From an uncultured Senegalimassilia sp. (GTDB lineage: Bacteria > Actinomycetota > Coriobacteriia > Coriobacteriales > Eggerthellaceae), in assembly GCA_934661765.1 (NCBI GenBank), contig CAKUJT010000003.1, positions 1 to 64,000 on the forward strand: a DNA stretch of 64,000 bases, read 5' to 3'. The notes under the pieces are model-generated. The model did no database searches. It saw only the letters and a list, made by a program, of their open reading frames with translations, and had not been told where the DNA came from. This document shows positions 44,210-52,212 of this stretch, piece by piece (positions within the stretch are counted from its first letter, which is position 1; each line of letters opens with the position of its first letter). The position numbers were made by a program, and so were the translations under genes.

Positions 44210-45610
44210 TGAAGCTTCTGGAAGAACCCGTTCGATGTCAAGTCGGACGGGTTCTCCTTTTTCATTGTCGAAGTTAAGCGTCACGATGACGTTCTCGGTC
44301 GACACGGCGGCTTGATACACGAACGCATCCACAAGGCCCTCGTCGGTCAGGGTGGTGCCGCTCTTGAGGAACTTCACGAACAGCTCCTCGTCGATCTTGC
44401 CGGACCTCGCGCCCGCCAGGTCCTCCTCGGCTCGGGCCTTCTGGGCCTGCAGCTGGTCTATGCGCTCCTGGATGTCGTCCATCAGGATGCCCTTCTCGAT
44501 AGCCGCCATGATGTTTCTAAGGCCGTTCTCGGCCTCTCTGAGGGCCTTCTGGGCCTGCTTACGCATGGTTTCCCCGTCCTGGTCCCCGCCAGCCGCCACG
44601 ATGGACGCTACGCGCCTTGCGGTGGCATCGTCGGCCAGCATGTCCCTGAGCGATTCGGCTATCGTCTTCTCAAGCCAGTCCCGGCGCACCGGCTTGATAC
44701 CGCCGCACCGCTTGCATGCGTAGTACTCGTACTTGACGTTGTGACGGCCCCTACCGGACACTCCGGACAAATCGCGCCCGCACTCCGAGCAGATGGCCCG
44801 ACCCGTGAGGCGGAAGCGCCCCCATTCCTCTTCGCTGCGCACCTTGGTCCCCCTTATGTTCTGCACCTTCACGTAGTCCGACCTCTCTATGATCGCGGGA
44901 ATGCCGCCTTCTATCCGCACGTCTCCGAAGATGTACACGCCTGTGTACCTCTCGTTGGTCAGCAGCTTGCGGATCATGTTGTAGCTGCACGGCCTTCCCT
45001 GGGCGCTCAGAACGCCGCGTTCGGCGAAGTCGTCGGCGATGCTCTTGTAGGGCTCGCGCATGATCCTGCGGGCGAAGGCCTCGCGCACGAGCGCCGCCTG
45101 CTCCTCGTTGACCACGTAGCGGCTGGACTCTTCGTCTATGTCGTACCCGAAGATGTGCACGCCGTTGGCCATGCATTTGAGCGCGTTGCCCTCCATGCCG
45201 CGCTTGGTGCGGACGGAGATCTTCTCCGACTCTACCGCGGCAAGGCCCTCGTATATCTTTTCCACCAGGATTCGCTCCGGGCCGTCGGGCAGGGTCTCCG
45301 TGGCCGAGAACACCTCCACGCCGGCCTTGCGCAGCTGGCGCTTGTAGATGGGCGCGTCGTACTCGTCGCGCGAGAAGCGGTCCATCATGTAGACCAGGAC
45401 GATGCCGGACTCGCCCGCGTTGGCGATCATGCGCTGGAACTCGGGGCGCTCGTCGGTCTTGCCCGATATCGCATAGTCGCAATACTCCGCGACGATGCCG
45501 TAGCCCTCGCGTGCGCACCATTCGCGGCAAATGCGCAGCTGGTCCTCGATTGACGCCTCGCGCTGCTTCGAACACGAGAAGCGTGCGTATATGACGGCAG
45601 TTTTTGGCAT
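44195..45610 (-). CDS. Large serine recombinase (prophage integrase)
   Basis: This 471-residue enzyme catalyses site-specific integration and excision. Its resolvase domain has the nucleophile in YARFSCSKQREAS and the conserved YMMDRFSR; a recombinase domain (about 155-270), a zinc ribbon (CSEC...CKRC, about 275-305) and a coiled-coil region (about 345-400) follow. It is somewhat shorter than many phage serine integrases. The last five codons and the TAG stop lie in the tRNA-Asn sequence, so the C-terminus is encoded by the attachment junction. Serine integrases seldom use tRNA genes; tyrosine integrases usually do. Confidence 0.9.
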   Translation of the reverse strand: MPKTAVIYARFSCSKQREASIEDQLRICREWCAREGYGIVAEYCDYAISGKTDERPEFQRMIANAGESGIVLVYMMDRFSRDEYDAPIYKRQLRKAGVEVFSATETLPDGPERILVEKIYEGLAAVESEKISVRTKRGMEGNALKCMANGVHIFGYDIDEESSRYVVNEEQAALVREAFARRIMREPYKSIADDFAERGVLSAQGRPCSYNMIRKLLTNERYTGVYIFGDVRIEGGIPAIIERSDYVKVQNIRGTKVRSEEEWGRFRLTGRAICSECGRDLSGVSGRGRHNVKYEYYACKRCGGIKPVRRDWLEKTIAESLRDMLADDATARRVASIVAAGGDQDGETMRKQAQKALREAENGLRNIMAAIEKGILMDDIQERIDQLQAQKARAEEDLAGARSGKIDEELFVKFLKSGTTLTDEGLVDAFVYQAAVSTENVIVTLNFDNEKGEPVRLDIERVLPEASWLPG

Positions 45611-45717
45611 AATATGGAACGGCCTCCCTTCAGAGGTTCTTTGGACAAGCCCTACGGATAGCGTTGCAGCGCTGTGACCCCGTGGGGCTTCTTCTGTTTC
45701 TATGCGTTGATGCGGCT

Positions 45718-46245
45718 CTATGAGTTGATGCGGCGCACGTTCTCGTATGCGAGCTCCGAGAGCAGCGAGTAGAGGCCCTGGACGTCGAAGCCCTTCGGGA
45801 ACTCAAGCGTCTTGGTCTCCGTCTGCACGCCTTGGACCTTGTAGTACGGGCTGGTGATGTACGCGAACGACAGCTCGGCGTGGTCGAAGCCCATGCCGCC
45901 CGTCTCAAGGCGCACGTCGACGATGCTTTGGAGGTCGATGGACACGACAGCCGCCTTGGTGCCCGTCATGCCTTGATGGTCGATGAAGATGATCCTGCGG
46001 TCCGTGAACAGTATCTTGTCGCGCACGAGCGCGAAGCAGCGCGTGAACGACTCCCCGCGCATGAGGTACATGCCGTAGTCCTTCTGGGCCGCGTCAGCGG
46101 ACATTTCCGTGTAGCGGCCCATCATGCCAGACACGCCGCCGGATTTCGCGGCCTGGGTGTCGCGCTCCACGGCATCCTGCACCGCGCCCTGCGCCTGCGA
46201 CACGGCGGCGCTCGCCATGTCCTTCATCATGTCCTTCAACGCCAT
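45718..46245 (-). CDS. Bacterial PH-domain protein
   Basis: A 175-residue protein with a helical N-terminus (about residues 1-55) followed by a bacterial pleckstrin-homology domain recognised by FTDRRIIFIDHQGMTGTK. No membrane span is visible. It lies between the integrase and the repressor on the minus strand, so it is probably expressed in the lysogen. Its role is unknown; phage-exclusion or stress functions would be speculation. The 107-bp gap to the integrase contains no clear terminator. Confidence 0.75.
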   Translation of the reverse strand: MALKDMMKDMASAAVSQAQGAVQDAVERDTQAAKSGGVSGMMGRYTEMSADAAQKDYGMYLMRGESFTRCFALVRDKILFTDRRIIFIDHQGMTGTKAAVVSIDLQSIVDVRLETGGMGFDHAELSFAYITSPYYKVQGVQTETKTLEFPKGFDVQGLYSLLSELAYENVRRINS

Positions 46246-46258
46246 GATCTTTCCTTTC

Positions 46259-46567
46259 TCAGAGGTTTTCTTTTAGTGACCTAGCAACGTCAAGCAAGAC
46301 AGCTCGGGCCGGAGCTTGCAACTCTTGGAAAATCGCATCCAACTCAGCCTGCTGCTGCGTTATCTCTGGGACTGCAACGTCAGTCATGAGGATGTAATCA
46401 ACGGTCGAATCAAACGCTTCAGCCGCACGAATCAGTTGTTCGCCGTTCATAACGACGCGACCTTGTTCCCAATTCCTATACGTTCCTAATGACACGCCAA
46501 ACAGTTTTGAGGCGTCTTGCTGGCTGTATCCAGCGGCCTTCCGGACTTCTTTCAATCGGGTCTGCAA
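46259..46567 (-). CDS. XRE-family phage repressor (CI-like)
   Basis: A 102-residue protein with an N-terminal XRE helix-turn-helix (VRKAAGYSQQDASKLFGVSLGTYRNWEQGR) and a short helical C-terminus, lacking the LexA-type self-cleavage domain. It should bind the operators in the adjacent divergent region and maintain lysogeny. The TTG start follows AAGGAGG. Without a peptidase domain, induction must work differently from lambda CI. Confidence 0.85.
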   Translation of the reverse strand: MQTRLKEVRKAAGYSQQDASKLFGVSLGTYRNWEQGRVVMNGEQLIRAAEAFDSTVDYILMTDVAVPEITQQQAELDAIFQELQAPARAVLLDVARSLKENL

Positions 46568-46616
46568 ATCTCACGCCCTCCTTAGAATCGGTAAGCGTTT
46601 ACGGCTCCCAAGGCAG

Positions 46617-46645
46617 ATAGTACCAATTTAAAGCGTAATTGTACA
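46617..46645 (-). promoter_or_regulatory. Leftward (repressor) promoter
   Basis: On the minus strand TGTACA (46640-46645) is 17 bp from TACTAT (46617-46622). The -10 overlaps an inverted copy of the operator core GGTACTA (46618-46624), which suggests autoregulation. Confidence 0.5.
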
Positions 46646-46655
46646 GAAAAAGTTG

Positions 46656-46684
46656 TTGACAGGTACTAGCCACATGCATACTAT
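46656..46684 (+). promoter_or_regulatory. Rightward (early) promoter
   Basis: A consensus TTGACA (46656-46661) and TACTAT (46679-46684) stand exactly 17 bp apart. One operator repeat fills the spacer, so repressor binding would block RNA polymerase. Confidence 0.8.
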
Positions 46685-46713
46685 GTGGGTCGTGGGTACT
46701 AACCAAATGCATA
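46662..46713. repeat. Operator direct repeats of the lysogeny switch
   Basis: Two near-identical 19-bp copies, GGTACTA(G/A)CCA(C/A)ATGCATA, at 46662-46680 and 46695-46713 are 33 bp apart (about three helical turns). A shorter inverted copy of the core lies at 46618-46624. They overlap both divergent promoters, as expected of CI/Cro operators. Confidence 0.78.
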
Positions 46714-46733
46714 GTTGATAGGAGGAGGTACCA

Positions 46734-46952
46734 ATGAAGAACCTAGCATCTGAACGTACTCGTCTCGGACTAAAGCAAGCGGAAGCAGCGTCAATGCTCG
46801 CCGTTTCCCCTAAGACACTTGCCAAGTACGAGAACGAACCGGCAAGCATGCCCGGAGATTTCATCATCCGAGCCTGTCGTTTTTATTCGTGCAATGCGAG
46901 CTATCTGCTCGATATGAGCGATGAGCGATCTCTAAGTGGAGCAGTGGCCTAA
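46734..46952 (+). CDS. Cro-like XRE transcriptional regulator
   Basis: A 72-residue helix-turn-helix protein (LGLKQAEAASMLAVSPKTLAKYENE) encoded first on the rightward early transcript, with a strong TAGGAGGAGG ribosome site. Size and position fit a Cro-type antirepressor that competes for the upstream operators. Confidence 0.82.
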   Translation: MKNLASERTRLGLKQAEAASMLAVSPKTLAKYENEPASMPGDFIIRACRFYSCNASYLLDMSDERSLSGAVA

Positions 46953-47093
46953 ATGGCCGAGCGGCAAACACCCACTGAGCAGCAGGGTGAAAAGCCCAAA
47001 ACGATGCGCGAGCTGGCACTCGATCACATGTGCGACGTGCTGCTCAAGGCGTTTCGAGAGAGCGAGCAGAAAGGCGAGAAGCAGGCGCAATGA
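46953..47093 (+). CDS. Small phage protein, 46 aa
   Basis: The ATG immediately follows the Cro-like stop codon and the TGA overlaps the next ATG, so the frame fits the coupled-gene pattern. The product is highly charged and helical (MRELALDHMCDVLLKAF core). No function recognised. Confidence 0.55.
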   Translation: MAERQTPTEQQGEKPKTMRELALDHMCDVLLKAFRESEQKGEKQAQ

Positions 47094-47443
47094 GGCAATG
47101 GTCGACACGCGAACTCAAGTACCTCGAAGAGCACGCGGGCGAAGGCGCAAAGGCGATAGCCAAGGCGCTGGGACGTTCGGTCGATTCGGTGAAGTGGCAG
47201 GCAAGGCAATGCGGACTCTCACTCCGCAAACGCCGTCAATGCCCCAACTGCGGCCGGTGGACGTTCAAGCCCCTCAACCGTATGAACGGCTGGTGCATCG
47301 AGTGCACGAAGGAGCTCCACATGTCCGACCTTGCCGAGCAGGCGAACGCCATGAAGGAGGAGGCGGTCAGGGAGAAGCGGAACAACCAGCAGCGGCAGCG
47401 CTACTACAGCGCCAAAAGCCGCGCCAAGAATCGGAAAAAATAG
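47090..47443 (+). CDS. SANT/HTH-like phage DNA-binding protein with zinc ribbon
   Basis: This 117-residue protein has an N-terminal Myb/SANT-like helix-turn-helix (WSTRELKYLEEHAGEGAKAIAKALGRS, shortened here to its recognisable core WSTRELKYLEE...AKALGRS). A four-cysteine ribbon (CPNCGRW...CIEC) and a basic helical tail follow. The architecture suggests an early transcriptional regulator. Its ATG overlaps the preceding stop. Confidence 0.65.
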   Translation: MRQWSTRELKYLEEHAGEGAKAIAKALGRSVDSVKWQARQCGLSLRKRRQCPNCGRWTFKPLNRMNGWCIECTKELHMSDLAEQANAMKEEAVREKRNNQQRQRYYSAKSRAKNRKK

Positions 47444-47499
47444 GCACACCAAAAGCCACACGTGCCATGACCAGCGGAAACATCGGAAAGGAGCACGAA

Positions 47500-47778
47500 A
47501 TGCAAGACAATAAAAAAGCGAGCGCCCCCAGCTACCACACTTCGAGCGCCCGCATGCACCGCATCGAAAACGATGCTGCGACCATCATACCATTCGAGCG
47601 CAAGCGCCGCCCGACCGCGAACGAGCTTCTGAACGCCTCGCGGTTCAAAACGGGCCTGGCCGTCGGATTCCTCGCCGCCACGGCCATCTTCGTTGCCGTC
47701 ATGTACCTGTGGGCCATCCCCACCGTGGACGGTGCCGTAGCCGCCGCCCAGCAGCCCTCGGCGGTGCTCCATGCGTAA
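47500..47778 (+). CDS. Single-span phage membrane protein, 92 aa
   Basis: A polar N-terminus of about 50 residues, one transmembrane helix (FKTGLAVGFLAATAIFVAV) and a short external tail. The ATG follows AAAGGAG; an alternative ATG lies 11 codons upstream. Function unknown; it is expressed early by position. Confidence 0.6.
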   Translation: MQDNKKASAPSYHTSSARMHRIENDAATIIPFERKRRPTANELLNASRFKTGLAVGFLAATAIFVAVMYLWAIPTVDGAVAAAQQPSAVLHA

Positions 47779-48106
47779 CGACGAGCGCTACAAGCCCAAG
47801 CCGCAGAGCAACCAGCTCGAGATCTTCGGGCTGGGCTTCGCAGGGGAGCAGGACTACCGGGAGGCATGCAAGTGGATCGAGCAGAACCCAGACGCATGGA
47901 GGTTCATGGTCGACAACGCCGAGCGGCTCAACCGAAAGGGCTACGTCTCGGTCAACTACCTGGTCAACATGGTGCGCAACGAGCTGCACGTCGGCATCAA
48001 GAACGGCATCGCGCCGAGCCTGGCCCGCATCATGGAGGCCCGCTACCCGCAGCTGAAGGACGCCTTCAACAAACACCGCAGCCAGAGCGACGGGTTCGGC
48101 GAATGA
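47771..48106 (+). CDS. Hypothetical phage protein, 111 aa
   Basis: A soluble, mostly helical protein (DAWRFMVDNAERLNRKG core). Similar small proteins precede RusA in other actinobacterial and Firmicute prophages; no function is recognised. It overlaps the previous gene by 8 bp and the next by 4 bp. Confidence 0.65.
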   Translation: MRNDERYKPKPQSNQLEIFGLGFAGEQDYREACKWIEQNPDAWRFMVDNAERLNRKGYVSVNYLVNMVRNELHVGIKNGIAPSLARIMEARYPQLKDAFNKHRSQSDGFGE

Positions 48107-48489
48107 GCGCGGAGGTCTACGCCTTCGAGATACCGGGCACGCTGCCGCAGCTCAACGACTACATCAGGGTCGAGCGGGCGAACAGGTACGCTGCGGCGAA
48201 CCTCAAGAAGAAGGCGCACGAGAAGGTGCTTGAGGCGCTGCAAGACCCGCCCCGTTTCACCGCCCCCGTGCACGTCTGCTTCAAGTGGTACCGCCCGAAC
48301 AGGCGCACGGACAAGGACAACGTGGCCTTCGCCAAGAAGTTCATCCTGGACGCCCTTCAGATAGCGGGCGTCATCGAGAACGACAAATGGGCCATGTGCA
48401 CCCCATACGACGGCGGATTCTACATCGACAAGGAGAACCCGCGAACCGTCGTGATCATCAGCAAAGCGACCGACCTGGTCGGATTCTAA
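48103..48489 (+). CDS. rusA: RusA-family Holliday junction resolvase
   Basis: A 128-residue protein with the RusA pattern: GTLPQLNDYI at the start and the catalytic acidic cluster in RRTDKDNVAFAKKFILDAL, plus an IENDKW segment. It would resolve recombination intermediates made during phage replication. Its ATG overlaps the preceding stop. Confidence 0.88.
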   Translation: MSAEVYAFEIPGTLPQLNDYIRVERANRYAAANLKKKAHEKVLEALQDPPRFTAPVHVCFKWYRPNRRTDKDNVAFAKKFILDALQIAGVIENDKWAMCTPYDGGFYIDKENPRTVVIISKATDLVGF

Positions 48490-48498
48490 GGAGAAGAA

Positions 48499-48831
48499 AT
48501 GAATCGCTTCGAGAACAACGTGAACGACGGCATCAAGGCCTGGGAGGCAGTCGATAAGCTCCACGAAATCGCCGGCTGCATCGCCGTGAACGCCGTCATG
48601 GTCGCAGGCGGCGAGGTCGAGGCCGACGAGAAGAACTCCGGCGCCTGGTGGGCCATGATCGCCCTGGCCGAGGCCGTTCTCTCCGGCTACCCCGAGGAGA
48701 TCAGCAAGAAGGGCTTCGACGTCGTGAACGAGATCACGAACCGCGAGCTCGTGGAGAAGGCCCGCCGCAAAGAGGCCGATGAAGCCGTCAAGCGCGTCAT
48801 GGGCGTCATCTTCGGCATCAAGGAGGGCTAG
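48499..48831 (+). CDS. Hypothetical phage protein, 110 aa
   Basis: A soluble alpha-helical protein preceded by AAGGAGAAG. No recognisable motif. Regular codon use and coupling to its neighbours support expression. Confidence 0.6.
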   Translation: MNRFENNVNDGIKAWEAVDKLHEIAGCIAVNAVMVAGGEVEADEKNSGAWWAMIALAEAVLSGYPEEISKKGFDVVNEITNRELVEKARRKEADEAVKRVMGVIFGIKEG

Positions 48832-48833
48832 CC

Positions 48834-49040
48834 ATGGGAAACGATGTGCGCATCCGCGCCTTCTTCAAGCAGGCCACCGTAAAGGGCGGAACCGCGACCC
48901 TTCAGTTCGAGGTCCTGACCGACAACGCATCGGCCTTCACCGCCATCAAGAAGAGCGGCAAGTACGTGATCCTCACCCTTGAGGACACGCAGCAGTCCAT
49001 CGACTTCGACGAGGAGACCGGGGAGGTCTGGAATGACTAG
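48834..49040 (+). CDS. Hypothetical phage protein, 68 aa
   Basis: A small beta-rich protein (RIRAFFKQATVKGGTATLQFEV) with an acidic C-terminus. It overlaps the DUF1351 gene by 8 bp, which suggests a link with the recombination module. No function recognised. Confidence 0.6.
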   Translation: MGNDVRIRAFFKQATVKGGTATLQFEVLTDNASAFTAIKKSGKYVILTLEDTQQSIDFDEETGEVWND

Positions 49041-50031
49041 CGAAGCCGAGAACGTGGTCGCCGAGGTCATCGAGGAGCAGGAGGCCTCCGAGCTCTCCGT
49101 CGCCTACGTGCCCTCGACCATCGAGGCAAACTTCGACGCCCTTGAGGCGCACGTCCGCGCGAAGGTCGCGGACTACGAGGGCGCCAAGTACGACCTTACC
49201 AAGGCCGAGAACATCAAGGAGGCAAAAGGGGACCGCAAGTACCTCAACGGCCTCAAGAACGAGATCGAGGCCCGCCGCAAGGCCGTGAAGAACGACTACA
49301 ACAAACCGCTCGATGCCTTCGAGAAGCGATGCAAGGAAATCACTTCGATCATCGACGAAGCCGCCGACAACATCAAGGCGCAGCTCGACCAAGCCGAGCA
49401 GGAGCGCCAGGACCGCGCCTACGCGAAGCTGCAGGAGCACTACGAGGAGTTCGCCGGGCTGCTTGCCGAGGCGGTGCCGTACGAGCGCCTGCACGAGAAG
49501 CAGTGGCTCAACAAGACGTTCGGCGAGGTCAAGGCGTTCAAGGCCCTTGAGGCCAAGGCGTCCAGGTTCGCGGGCGATTGGGAGACGCTCAAGTCCCAGT
49601 TCGAGGGCGAGCCCTTTTTCGCCGATGCCGAGCGCGAGCTGTTCGCCACCCTCGACCTTGGCGCCGCGCTCACCGCTGCACGCAAGGCTGCGGAGGAGAA
49701 CGCCCGTATCGCCGAGTTGAAGGAGTCCATGGAGCCGGAGCCGGAGCCGGAATCCGCCGGCGAGCCTTGCGGCGACTGGTATCCGGGCGGGAGCCCCATG
49801 CAGGAGGTCGGAGACCCCGTGGAGCCTTCCCCGTATCCGCAGCCCGTTCCCTGTCAAGCCACCGAGCCGGAGCCCTGTCCAATCCCGCAGGCTCCTCCCG
49901 CGCCCTGTCCCGATTACGAGCCTGCATGCGCCTGGACCGTGCACATCCCGTTCGCGACGCGCGCTCAGATTCTGGGGCTCGCGGCGACGCTCAAGGCGCA
50001 GGGCATCACCGGCACGATCCGCAGGGCATAG
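49033..50031 (+). CDS. DUF1351-like phage recombination-associated protein
   Basis: A 332-residue protein with a coiled-coil DUF1351-type N-terminal two-thirds (DLTKAENIKEAKGDRKYLN, ARRKAVKNDYNKPL) and a Pro/Glu-rich linker (MEPEPEPES). About 40 C-terminal residues form a small domain. DUF1351 proteins accompany phage single-strand annealing systems, as here with ERF next to it. ATG 49033 has GGGGAGG upstream. Confidence 0.78.
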   Translation: MTSEAENVVAEVIEEQEASELSVAYVPSTIEANFDALEAHVRAKVADYEGAKYDLTKAENIKEAKGDRKYLNGLKNEIEARRKAVKNDYNKPLDAFEKRCKEITSIIDEAADNIKAQLDQAEQERQDRAYAKLQEHYEEFAGLLAEAVPYERLHEKQWLNKTFGEVKAFKALEAKASRFAGDWETLKSQFEGEPFFADAERELFATLDLGAALTAARKAAEENARIAELKESMEPEPEPESAGEPCGDWYPGGSPMQEVGDPVEPSPYPQPVPCQATEPEPCPIPQAPPAPCPDYEPACAWTVHIPFATRAQILGLAATLKAQGITGTIRRA

Positions 50032-50040
50032 GAGGACGGT

Positions 50041-50601
50041 ATGACCGAAGAGAAGCACCCGACCATCACCGAGGCGGTCGCCATGGTGCAGCGTTCCGTG
50101 GTGGTGCCGAAGGCCCGCTACAACGCCTACGCGAAGTTCAGCTACCGCTCGTTCGAGGATATCGTCGCCGCGCTCAAGGAGCCCTGCAAGAAGGCCGGCA
50201 TCGCCTTCACGCTCAGCGACGAGGTCGAGCACATCGGCGAGAGGTACTACGTCAAGGCCACCTGCCGCCTGTTCTTCGAGGACGGCAGCGGGGACGCCAT
50301 GGAGGTGAGCGCCTACGCTCGCGAGGACGAGCACAAGAAGGGCTCCGACGACGCTCAGGTGACCGGCATGGCGTCGAGCTACGCCCGCAAGTACGCGCTG
50401 TGCGGAGCCTTTGCCATCGACGGGCAGTCCGACCCGGATTCCCTCACGGACAGCCCCGAGAAGGAGCCGCCCGCGCAAGGCCCGTTCGTCGCTAAATGCA
50501 AGGCATGCGGCACGTCCTACCGGTTCGAGAGCGCCGGGCAGTACGAGCAGTTCAGGCAGAACCCCGGATGCTGCGCCACGCCGACGTGGCGGGTCGTGTA
50601 G
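50041..50601 (+). CDS. ERF-family single-strand annealing protein
   Basis: A 186-residue recombinase of the ERF family, with YAKFSYRSFEDIVAALKEPCKKAGIAF and GMASSYARKYALCGAFAID. It promotes annealing of complementary single strands in phage recombination or circularisation. A Cys-rich tail (CKACGTSYRFES) may bind zinc. It lies beside DUF1351 and SSB genes. Confidence 0.88.
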   Translation: MTEEKHPTITEAVAMVQRSVVVPKARYNAYAKFSYRSFEDIVAALKEPCKKAGIAFTLSDEVEHIGERYYVKATCRLFFEDGSGDAMEVSAYAREDEHKKGSDDAQVTGMASSYARKYALCGAFAIDGQSDPDSLTDSPEKEPPAQGPFVAKCKACGTSYRFESAGQYEQFRQNPGCCATPTWRVV

Positions 50602-50604
50602 GCC

Positions 50605-50955
50605 ATGCAGGACCTGTACAGCCAGCGCGAGGAGCTGTTCGACCAGCTCATGTCCGAGTTAGAGGCGCTGCGCAGGACCGGCCAGCAGTACGCGGAGAAC
50701 GAGGCCGAGTACCGCAAGGCCCTGCGCATCGCGATCTTGGAGGAGCGCTCGAAGGGAACGCCCGTCACCGTGATCAGCGACCTGTGCCGAGGCCGGGAGG
50801 ACATAGCCGAGAAGAAGCAGCTGCGCGACTGCGCGGAAGCGCTCTACAAGGCATCAAGCGAGGCGATCATGGCAATCAAGCTACGTATCAAGACCGTCGA
50901 CGCCGACATCCAGAGGACCTGGACGAGCGGCGGCGGAGAAGGAGGATTTCAGTGA
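50605..50955 (+). CDS. Hypothetical phage protein, 116 aa
   Basis: A predicted long-helical protein that overlaps SSB by 4 bp. No motif is recognised; its place between ERF and SSB suggests a replication/recombination accessory. Confidence 0.6.
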   Translation: MQDLYSQREELFDQLMSELEALRRTGQQYAENEAEYRKALRIAILEERSKGTPVTVISDLCRGREDIAEKKQLRDCAEALYKASSEAIMAIKLRIKTVDADIQRTWTSGGGEGGFQ

Positions 50956-51533
50956 GCATCAACCGAGCGATGATAAGCGGCAACCTCACGCGCGACGCGG
51001 ACCTTCGCAGCACGCAGGGCGGCATGGCCATCATGGGGTTCGGCGTCGCGGTCAACGACCGACGCAAGAACCAGCAGACCGGCGAATGGGAGGACTACCC
51101 GAACTTCGTCGACTGCACCATGTTCGGCACCCGCGCCGAGAAGCTGCAGCCGTACATGACGAAGGGCACGAAGGTGGCCATAGAGGGCAAGCTGCGCTAC
51201 AGCTCGTGGGAGCACGAGGGCCAGCGCTGCAGCAAGCTGGAGGTGATCGTCGACGAGATCGAGTTCATGTCCAGCCGCCAGCAGGATGCTCCCCAGCAGT
51301 ACGCGCCGCAGGGCTATGCTCCGCAGGCTGTCCCTCAGCAGGTCTACGCGCCGCAGGCGGCTCCTCAGCAATATGCGCCGCAGGGCTACCAGAACCCGCC
51401 TGCGGCCCCGCAGCAGCCCAGGCAGGCACCTGCGCCCGCCCCGCAGGCATACGCCCCGCAGGCGGCGCCTCAGCCCGCCGTAGCGGCTGCGCCGCAGCAG
51501 GCAAGCCTGTACGACGAGGAGATTCCCTTTTAG
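50952..51533 (+). CDS. ssb: Single-stranded DNA-binding protein
   Basis: A 193-residue SSB: OB-fold of about 105 residues (RAMISGNLTRDADLR, VDCTMFGTRAEKL), a long Gln/Pro/Ala linker with repeating PQ(Q)YAPQGY units, and the acidic tip DEEIPF that recruits replication proteins. It starts at GTG after GGAGGATT. Confidence 0.92.
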   Translation: MSINRAMISGNLTRDADLRSTQGGMAIMGFGVAVNDRRKNQQTGEWEDYPNFVDCTMFGTRAEKLQPYMTKGTKVAIEGKLRYSSWEHEGQRCSKLEVIVDEIEFMSSRQQDAPQQYAPQGYAPQAVPQQVYAPQAAPQQYAPQGYQNPPAAPQQPRQAPAPAPQAYAPQAAPQPAVAAAPQQASLYDEEIPF

Positions 51534-51546
51534 GGGTGACGGCAGC

Positions 51547-52212
51547 GTGCAAGTGCTGGACTCGCTCATAGACGGGCCGCTCAGGCTTCGCAACCGCAGG
51601 GAGGGCGACGAGCTCATAGGCATGATCGTCCGGTATCTGCGAACGGGCGAGGAACCGGAGCCGCGCACCGACGCCCAGGAAGCGGTGCTGATAGCCATAC
51701 GGCCCGTCATGGAAACCTCCCGCTCGCGCATCGTGGCGGGAGGCAACGGCGGCAAATCATCAAGCAACGATGCAAGCAAAGCCGAAAGCAAACGGCCAAG
51801 CGAAACGGGAAGCAAGCCGTTAAGCAAAAGCGGAAGCAAAACGGCAAGCAAATTATCAAGCAACGATGCAAGCAAAGCCGAAAGCAAACGGCCAAGCGAA
51901 GAGGAAGAGGAAGTAGGAAGAGGAATTAAGGAAGAGGAGAGAGGGAGCAAGGCGCGTTTCCGCGCCCCCTCTCCCGAGGAGGTCGCCGAGTACGCATCCG
52001 CCTATGCGTCGTCCAAGGGCGTCGACCTCGCCTCGACCGACTTCGATGCAGAGCGCTTCGTCGACTTCTACGCCCAGAAGGGCTGGGTGGTCGGCAAGAC
52101 GAAGATGAAGGACTGGAAGGCCTCGGTGCGCAACTGGGTGCGCTCCTCGAAGCCGAAGGAACGTAAACGGGAGGTGAACGATGGCTGCAACGACTTTTCC
52201 CAGTACGACTGA
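51547..52212 (+). CDS. Phage replisome organizer-like protein with serine/lysine repeat linker
   Basis: The N-terminal domain (residues 1-70; RREGDELIGMIVRYLRTG) resembles DUF6291-type phage replication proteins. The C-terminal part (FDAERFVDFYAQKGWVVGKTKMKDW) is the helical module seen in replisome organizers that recruit the helicase loader. Between them is a tetrapeptide repeat SKxx, about 12 units, encoded by a 12-bp DNA repeat array. The loader gene overlaps its 3' end by 32 bp. The repeat array could serve as the phage origin, as iterons do in lambda O. Confidence 0.75.
   Translation: MQVLDSLIDGPLRLRNRREGDELIGMIVRYLRTGEEPEPRTDAQEAVLIAIRPVMETSRSRIVAGGNGGKSSSNDASKAESKRPSETGSKPLSKSGSKTASKLSSNDASKAESKRPSEEEEEVGRGIKEEERGSKARFRAPSPEEVAEYASAYASSKGVDLASTDFDAERFVDFYAQKGWVVGKTKMKDWKASVRNWVRSSKPKERKREVNDGCNDFSQYD
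51763..51906. repeat. 12-bp tandem repeat array inside the replication gene (possible origin)
   Basis: Twelve consecutive 12-bp units start AGCAA(A/C) or AGCGAA and encode Ser-Lys-x-x. A 46-bp segment recurs without mismatch at 51759-51804 and 51855-51900. The array is A-rich within high-GC DNA. Confidence 0.85.

Noticed and set aside
43893..44210. N-terminal extension of the IS30 transposase through tRNA-Asn (MAPRVGFEPTT...)
   Set aside because: This is the well-known spurious reading of a tRNA gene in reverse; the real start is at 43892 with a ribosome site.
48973..50478. 501-codon antisense frame across the DUF1351 and ERF genes
   Set aside because: Leucine/glycine-rich shadow frame opposite clear phage genes on the plus strand.
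51763..51906. Repeat array as a CRISPR
   Set aside because: Units are 12 bp in frame within a coding region, with no spacers of constant length and no cas genes.
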